From: Polyangiaceae bacterium
GTDB lineage: Bacteria > Myxococcota_A > Polyangia > Polyangiales > Polyangiaceae
Reading direction: 5' to 3'
Assembly (NCBI GenBank): GCA_019637295.1
Contig: JAHBVX010000004.1
Span: 434,001 to 498,000, forward strand
DNA length: 64,000 bases
How positions within the stretch are numbered: the stretch's first letter is position 1; every line of letters begins with the position of its first letter. A program made the position numbers and the translations under genes. The notes under the pieces are model-generated. The model was not told where the DNA came from. It ran no database searches and worked only from the letters and a program-made list of their open reading frames with translations. Below are positions 59,333 through 64,000 of this stretch, in pieces.

Positions 59333-59626
59333 ATGCATCGCTTCGTTCGCCCGGCGGCCAAGGTGGCACTCCTGGGCACGCTATTGGCCGGATCCTTCTA
59401 CGCTGGCGCCGCCTACGCGGCTGATCCGCGGCTCGATCAGGCCGACGCCAACGTCGAGAAGGCGATCGTCCTGCTCGAGGCGGCCGAGAACCCCGGCGTC
59501 AACCCGCCCTTCGGCGGGCACCGTAAGGTGGCCGTGGCGTCCCTCAAGCTGGCGCGAAAGCAGATTGCCAAGGCCAAGCAGTACGCGGACAATCCGCCCA
59601 AGCCCAAGCCCAAGCCCAAGCCGTAA
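59333..59626 (+). CDS. Small secreted protein with KP-repeat tail
   Basis: A 97-residue protein with a signal peptide (1-30, ending GAAYAAD) and one helical domain (LDQADANVEKAIVLLEAA, then HRKVAVASLKLARKQIAKAKQYA) that ends in a Lys-Pro repeat (KPKPKPKP). GGAGG six bases upstream is a strong ribosome site. The helical part could be a small coiled-coil or polymer-binding module in the periplasm. Unknown family. It is followed by the SUMF1 lipoprotein gene 34 bases later. Confidence 0.75.
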   Translation: MHRFVRPAAKVALLGTLLAGSFYAGAAYAADPRLDQADANVEKAIVLLEAAENPGVNPPFGGHRKVAVASLKLARKQIAKAKQYADNPPKPKPKPKP

Positions 59627-59635
59627 CACCGAGGG

Positions 59636-59654
59636 TCGGGCAGGAGGCGCCCGA
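59636..59654 (+). promoter_or_regulatory. RNA hairpin displaying an AGGAGG ribosome site
   Basis: TCGGGC (59636-59641) and GCCCGA (59649-59654) pair around the loop AGGAGGC, which holds a full Shine-Dalgarno sequence. The ATG at 59661 is 13 bases beyond the SD in the linear sequence, so folding the stem would shorten the effective distance. Confidence 0.35.
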
Positions 59655-59660
59655 GCCCAA

Positions 59661-60779
59661 ATGTCCATGTGGTCCCGTCTCTCGCGCCTGAGCGTCGTCG
59701 TATGGCCCGCTCTGCTCAGCGGCTGCGTGGTCTCCTTCGACGGCTATGAGTACGATCCGTCCGGCAGCGGCGGCACCCCGGACGCCAGCGCTGGGGCGGG
59801 AGGCGGGGCGGGAAGCGGAGGGAGCGCTGGGGCCGGCGGCGGCAGCGGCGGACTGGCCGGCGCAGGTGGCGCCGTGGGCGGCAGCGCCGGAGCCGGCGGC
59901 GCTACAGGCGGCACGGGTGGTACCGGCGGAGGCACGGGTGGTACCGGCGGAGGCACGGGTGGTACCGGCGGCGGCACGGGTGGTACCGGCGGAGGCACGG
60001 GTGGTACCGGCGGCGCCACGGGTGGTACCGGCGGAGGCACGGGTGGTACCGGCGGCGCCACGGGTGGTACCGGCGGCGCCACGGGTGGCACCGGCGGCGT
60101 CGTTACGTGCCCCGAAGTCCCCGGCACCGCGCTGATGCGCGACGTACCGAAACCGGGTGGCGGGATCTACTGCATCGATCGCACCGAGGTGACGCAGTCG
60201 CAGTACGCCGCGTTCCTCTCGGCGAGTCCCAGCACCGCGGGACAAGTCGCTGGCTGCTCGACCAACTCGAGCTACACACCAACCAACTGCGGGCAGCCCT
60301 TCGAGCCCGCAGGCAAGGCCAACGATCCGGTGTTCTGCGTGGACTGGTGTGACGCCTACGCGTACTGCGCGTTCGTGGGCAAGCGGCTGTGCGGCAGCGT
60401 CGACGGCGGCTCGCTGGCGGCGACCGATCGCACCAATCCGAGCAAGAGCCAGTGGCACCGCGCCTGTACGATGGCGGGCCAGCGCCAGTTCCCGTACGGC
60501 TCGGTCTTCAGCACCAACGCGTGCAACGGTGCGGAAAGCTCGACCACGCTCACCATCCCGGTCGGGGACAAGGCGACCTGTCAGGGCGGCTACAGCAACA
60601 TCTTCGACATGAGCGGCAACGTCCGGGAGTGGGAGGACGCCTGCAGCGGCACCACCTGCCCCGAACGAGGCGGCGGCTACCTCGACTTCGAGGCGGCGCT
60701 GCGCTGCGACTCGGCGGCGTTGGTGCAACGCATGAGCGTGCACAAGGAGCGCGGCTTTCGCTGCTGCGCCGACCCGTGA
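59661..60779 (+). CDS. SUMF1/formylglycine-generating-enzyme-domain lipoprotein
   Basis: A 372-residue lipoprotein (lipobox LLSGC), with a very long Gly/Thr/Ala linker (about 30-150, largely a 21-bp repeat), then an SUMF1/FGE-sulfatase domain: GGGIYCIDRTEVTQSQYAAFL, VFCVDWCDAYAYCAFVGKRLC and IFDMSGNVREWEDAC with RGFRCC at the end. The domain text fits the broad family found in many myxobacterial surface proteins. The copper-binding cysteine pair of true FGE is not evident, so enzymatic activity is doubtful. Its stop overlaps the phosphodiesterase start. Confidence 0.82.
   Translation: MSMWSRLSRLSVVVWPALLSGCVVSFDGYEYDPSGSGGTPDASAGAGGGAGSGGSAGAGGGSGGLAGAGGAVGGSAGAGGATGGTGGTGGGTGGTGGGTGGTGGGTGGTGGGTGGTGGATGGTGGGTGGTGGATGGTGGATGGTGGVVTCPEVPGTALMRDVPKPGGGIYCIDRTEVTQSQYAAFLSASPSTAGQVAGCSTNSSYTPTNCGQPFEPAGKANDPVFCVDWCDAYAYCAFVGKRLCGSVDGGSLAATDRTNPSKSQWHRACTMAGQRQFPYGSVFSTNACNGAESSTTLTIPVGDKATCQGGYSNIFDMSGNVREWEDACSGTTCPERGGGYLDFEAALRCDSAALVQRMSVHKERGFRCCADP
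59910..60098 (+). repeat. 21-bp tandem repeat (about nine copies) with GGTACC in most units
   Basis: Nine copies of a 21-base unit (GGCACGGGTGGTACCGGCGG plus A or C) encode GTGGTGG units. Variation is mostly GGA/GGC/GCC at the last codons. It is the longest tandem repeat in the window. Confidence 0.85.
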
Positions 60780-61759
60780 GAGCGCAGGTTGGGCTCGGCG
60801 TGGTGGCGCTGCTCGGCGCCTGCGCGTGTGCCGGCGCCGAGCGCGACGCGCCCGCCGGGACAGGAGGTGGCGCAGGCGCCGCGGGACTCGCCGGCCCGGA
60901 GCGGTACCTCACGCCGAGCGCCTACGACTGCCGCGCCAGCGACGCGGTGGAGCCACCCCCGCGCCCTCACCCGCCGAGCTGTCATCGGGACGTGAGCTGC
61001 AGCTCCCCGGTGATCGTGGCTCACCGCATGGCGACCCCGTTTGCGCCGGAGAACAGCCTGTCCGCGCTGCGCGCGGCCATCCTGCTCGGCGTCGATGCCG
61101 TAGAGACGGACGTGCGTCTCAGCGCGGACGGGCAGGTCGTGCTGATCCACGACGCCACCGTCGAGCGCACGTTTCAGGGTAGCGGTGCAGTGAGCGAGCT
61201 CACCCTCGCCGAGCTCGCGCAGCTGCCCATGAAGGTGAACCCGGACCTGGGCGGCGAGTTCGGGTGCGACCGCGTCCCGACCCTCGATGAGGTGTTCGCC
61301 ATCGCCAAGGGGCGCATCATCGTCGAGCTCGAGGTGAAGGACACCGCTGCCGGCGTCGAGTCGGCGCGCTACCTGCGCGACAACGGGCTATACGATCACG
61401 CCTTCTTGCTGTGCAGCCCGTCGGAGTGCGCGGCCGCGCGGGCGGAGGTCCCCGACGTACCCATCATGTCGCGCCCCAGTAGCCTGGAGGCCATCGACGC
61501 CGAGCTCGCGTATGACCCGCCGCCCATTCTGGTGCATACGGATGCCACCGACGCCTACACCGCTCCGGCCGTGGTTGCGAAGATCCACGGCGTGGGCGCG
61601 AAGTTGTTCCAGAACGCGTTCACGAACGCCGACGCGGACGCCATCTTCACGCAGTCGCTCGCGAGCTACCCGAAGCGCTTCGAAGCCGGGGTGGACGTGC
61701 TGCAGACCGAGTACCCCCACTTCGCGCTGACCGCGCTCGGGCGCCTGACGCCGAAGTGA
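60776..61759 (+). CDS. Glycerophosphodiester phosphodiesterase lipoprotein
   Basis: A 327-residue exported lipoprotein (VALLGAC). The GDPD barrel has VAHRMATPFAPENSLSALR, DAVETDVRLSADGQVVLIHD and VELEVKD, giving the catalytic His pair (HR and HD) and the Glu/Asp metal ligands. It should release glycerol phosphate from deacylated phospholipids. The GTG start overlaps the SUMF1 gene stop (GTGA), so expression is coupled. Its place outside the cytoplasm suggests scavenging of prey or environmental lipids, which is inference. Confidence 0.85.
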   Translation: MRAQVGLGVVALLGACACAGAERDAPAGTGGGAGAAGLAGPERYLTPSAYDCRASDAVEPPPRPHPPSCHRDVSCSSPVIVAHRMATPFAPENSLSALRAAILLGVDAVETDVRLSADGQVVLIHDATVERTFQGSGAVSELTLAELAQLPMKVNPDLGGEFGCDRVPTLDEVFAIAKGRIIVELEVKDTAAGVESARYLRDNGLYDHAFLLCSPSECAAARAEVPDVPIMSRPSSLEAIDAELAYDPPPILVHTDATDAYTAPAVVAKIHGVGAKLFQNAFTNADADAIFTQSLASYPKRFEAGVDVLQTEYPHFALTALGRLTPK

Positions 61760-61838
61760 CGCGGCGGAGTGGGAGCGACACCTACCCCTCCCGTTCCATC
61801 CCCTGGCGCCGCCGCGGGGTCGCGCGTACCCTCGCGCG

Positions 61839-63374
61839 ATGGGACTCTCCTCGCTGGCCGCACGGAGCGGCGCTCGGCTCGCCCTGACGCTGCTGGCAGC
61901 CGGCGCCCCGCTGCTGCTCGCCTGTTCGGAGCAGGATGCGAAGCCCCGCTCCCGGCTGGGACCCCTCGACGATCCCTGGGACCACGGCGTGCGCCTGCCC
62001 GAGGCACCACAGCTCGAGGGCGACGAAGTGGCAGGTCGCGACACGCTGCTCCACGGCAACTACATGAGCTGCGGCATCCCGTGGCGGCTGTGGACCGATC
62101 CCAACCTGGGCTCGACGTTCCAGGCGGCGCTCGGCTCGAGTCGCGAGCCGCTGGCGGGCCGCACCGGCAACAACGCCGACCTTCCCTACAACCTCACGGC
62201 GTTCACCGCCGCCGACGGCACGGAGGTCGTGAACGCCAACTGCCTGACGTGCCACGCAAGCAAGTTCGACGGCGAGCTGATCCTGGGTCTCGGTGATCCG
62301 ACCGTAGACTTCACCGGGGGCCTGGGCGGCGGCCCCGCCGTGAGCGCCGCGCTGCTCGACCTGCTCGGGCTGAATGACTCGGAGCGTGAGCACATGGAGA
62401 AGGTGCTCCGCATCGCGAACATCATCGGACCCGAGACGGTGATGCGGACGGTAGGCAACAACCCTGCCGAAGCGCTCGCGATCGTACTGTCGCTCCATCA
62501 CGACCGGGACACCCTCGCCTGGAGCGACGAGCGGCTCATGGAGCTGATCGTGCGCGACGAGCACGGTCAGCCGATCGCCGATCCGAAGCTCACCTCGGAT
62601 CCGCCGCCCTGGTGGCGCTCTGGCAAGAAGAACGCGCTGTTCTACAACGGCATGGCGCGCGGGGACCACCGCGGCACCATGGCGTATGCCACGTCGATCT
62701 GCGTGGACGACGTCGCCGAGGCCAAGCGCGTAGATGGACTGTTCGTGGACATCCAGGCGTTTCTGCGCAGCTTGGAGGCGCCCAAGTATCCGCGCGGCAT
62801 CGACGCCGACCTAGCGGACACCGGCCGGCAGCTCTTCCGACGGGACTGCGCGGGGTGTCACGGCAAGTACGGCGCCGACGGGGGCGAAGACGCCTACCCC
62901 AACCTGCTGTTTCCCCTCGACGTGATCGGCACCGATCCCGTCGTCGCCAACGGTGGCGTGATCCACGCCCCCGAGCTCGTGGATTGGTACAACGACTCGT
63001 TCTACGGAACCATCACGCCGATGGTGCCGAACGATCCCTTCCCTGGCTACGTCGCGCCGCCGCTGGATGGCGTTTGGGCGACCGCTCCGTTCTTGCACAA
63101 CGGCTCCGTGCCCACCATCGAACTCGTGTTGGACAGCACGGCTCGCCCCAAGTACTGGAAGCGCGTGGACTACGACTCCAGCAACTTCGACGAGGACGCG
63201 CTCGGCTGGCCCTGGCTCGGGGTGCCCTATGGCCAGGCGGACGCTCCCGAGGCGGAGCGCAAGTTCATCTACGACACGACTCAGTGGAGCCAGTCGAACG
63301 CCGGACATACCTTCGGCGATCACCTGTCCTTCGACGAGCGCCGCGCGGTCATCGAGTACCTGAAGACGCTCTGA
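61839..63374 (+). CDS. Di-haem c-type cytochrome lipoprotein (RoxA-like)
   Basis: A 511-residue lipoprotein (lipobox PLLLAC). Two haem sites are seen: CLTCH (135-139) and CAGCH (337-341). The stretch VAPPLDGVWATAPFLHNGSVPTIELVL is typical of RoxA/MauG-like di-haem proteins that include rubber oxygenases and cytochrome peroxidases. Dependence on peroxide, O2 or a polymer cannot be decided here. It is shorter than known RoxA. It lies 79 bases after the GDPD gene on the same strand. Confidence 0.83.
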   Translation: MGLSSLAARSGARLALTLLAAGAPLLLACSEQDAKPRSRLGPLDDPWDHGVRLPEAPQLEGDEVAGRDTLLHGNYMSCGIPWRLWTDPNLGSTFQAALGSSREPLAGRTGNNADLPYNLTAFTAADGTEVVNANCLTCHASKFDGELILGLGDPTVDFTGGLGGGPAVSAALLDLLGLNDSEREHMEKVLRIANIIGPETVMRTVGNNPAEALAIVLSLHHDRDTLAWSDERLMELIVRDEHGQPIADPKLTSDPPPWWRSGKKNALFYNGMARGDHRGTMAYATSICVDDVAEAKRVDGLFVDIQAFLRSLEAPKYPRGIDADLADTGRQLFRRDCAGCHGKYGADGGEDAYPNLLFPLDVIGTDPVVANGGVIHAPELVDWYNDSFYGTITPMVPNDPFPGYVAPPLDGVWATAPFLHNGSVPTIELVLDSTARPKYWKRVDYDSSNFDEDALGWPWLGVPYGQADAPEAERKFIYDTTQWSQSNAGHTFGDHLSFDERRAVIEYLKTL

Positions 63375-63419
63375 CGTCCGGCGGTACCGGCGCGAGTGGC
63401 CGGCACCGCGCCGCACCCA

Positions 63420-64000
63420 TCAACAATTCGGGCAGCTGCAGCTCACGCCCTTCTGCCCGGAGAAGTCCGCGCAGGTCGCGTAGGGCGGCGTACACACGCT
63501 CGGACCCAGGCAGCCGCAGCTGAAGTCGCCGCTGCACACGCTCGGGACGTCCACGCAGTGGTTCTGGATGCCGACCTGGGTCTGCCAGCTCGCACACACC
63601 AGATCGCCGGTGCAGTCTGCGCAGGCCTTCACGGTCTTGCACTCCCCGGCCGGGACACAGCTGCCCTCCCAGCACGTCCCCGCTGCGTCCACGAGCGGGA
63701 CCTCCCCCGCCTTGCAGCTCGGCGGCAGGCTGTTGCAGAACACGCCCGCGGGGTCGCAGCTGAAGCCCGCGACGCAGCGTCCGGCCACGCACGACGCCTT
63801 CGCGGGCGCGCCGAGCTGGGCGCACTTGTCTTGCACGCACAGCGCGGGACACGGAACCGGGTCCTCGGAGACCGGCATGCCCAGACAGCTGCAGCAATCC
63901 GCGAAGCGCTTGCAGTCGTCGTCGCTTGCGCACTCGGGCGAGGCTGGCCCCGCGCCGCCGCTGCCGCCGCCCAGCCCGCCGGTGCCGGCGCTGCCACCCG
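63420..64000 (-). CDS. Partial Cys-rich lipoprotein-type surface protein (runs off right edge)
   Basis: The open frame continues past 64000, so the N-terminus is missing. At the edge the protein has a Gly-rich linker (GGSAGTGGLGGGSGG) and then a cysteine-rich region: CASDDDCKRFADCCSCLG, CVAGRCVAGFSCDPAG, CWEGSCVPAGECK, CADCTGDLVC, ending CSCPNC. The linker-plus-Cys layout is the same as other lipoproteins in this window, so a lipobox upstream is expected. Function unknown. Confidence 0.75.
   Translation of the reverse strand, partial: GGSAGTGGLGGGSGGAGPASPECASDDDCKRFADCCSCLGMPVSEDPVPCPALCVQDKCAQLGAPAKASCVAGRCVAGFSCDPAGVFCNSLPPSCKAGEVPLVDAAGTCWEGSCVPAGECKTVKACADCTGDLVCASWQTQVGIQNHCVDVPSVCSGDFSCGCLGPSVCTPPYATCADFSGQKGVSCSCPNC

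Noticed and set aside
59333-59626. The small KP-tailed protein considered as a bacteriocin or toxin
   Set aside because: It has a standard signal peptide and a helical domain but no double-glycine leader, immunity gene or exporter nearby.
59910-60098. Regular repeats considered as a CRISPR array
   Set aside because: Units are contiguous, stay in frame and encode a Gly-rich linker. There are no unique spacers and no cas genes.

Overview
The window is a high-GC (roughly two thirds G+C by eye), gene-dense chromosomal segment that looks like a myxobacterium of the Polyangiaceae/Sorangiineae type. The evidence is a DUF2378-type protein, many lipoproteins with glycine/serine-rich linkers after the lipobox, a Ser/Thr kinase next to a TPR protein, cysteine-rich surface lipoproteins, a MopE-like metal-binding motif and a complete pilMNOPQ operon. 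I saw no rRNA, tRNA, transposase, phage gene or CRISPR array. Genes at both edges are cut: a possible membrane protein at 1-165 and a Cys-rich lipoprotein running past 64000.

1-13.1 kb: a Cys-rich lipoprotein, glutamate dehydrogenase, a fatty-acid desaturase, cdsA, a trypsin-like protease and a DUF2378 protein. A tightly coupled minus-strand operon follows (tetR, AmpG-like MFS permease, coaD-like, metallo-hydrolase), in which all three junctions are 4-base overlaps and a 36-bp dyad covers the tetR start. Upstream of it are a Lon-like protease overlapping a UspA-like gene, and a HExxH plus YkgJ fusion.

13.2-28.8 kb: a divergent RtcB-like protein, an enzyme with the architecture of eukaryotic GPI ethanolamine-phosphate transferases, a polysaccharide flippase, a protein with two copies of a phosphodiester-glycosidase-like core, the pilMNOPQ operon, and a LysM/M15 protein carrying a Lys/Ala/Ser/Thr repeat tail.

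28.8-52.5 kb: mixed housekeeping and envelope genes. They include an N-acetylglutamate synthase-like fusion, prmC coupled to a phosphohexomutase-like protein that has lost its catalytic serine, a peroxiredoxin, a lipoprotein SppA coupled to a TPR protein, an SspB-type ClpXP adaptor, a lipoprotein amidohydrolase, sixA, a two-component system and uppS.

52.5-64 kb: the most striking region. Three overlapping minus-strand genes encode an outer-membrane beta-barrel, a 12-haem cytochrome c lipoprotein and a cytochrome lipoprotein with 15 haem-type motifs. This is the composition of a porin-cytochrome conduit for electron transfer across the outer membrane. A Ser/Thr kinase and its TPR partner lie directly upstream on the same strand. 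On the plus strand follow an SUMF1-domain lipoprotein with a 21-bp tandem repeat, a coupled glycerophosphodiester phosphodiesterase and a RoxA-like di-haem cytochrome lipoprotein.
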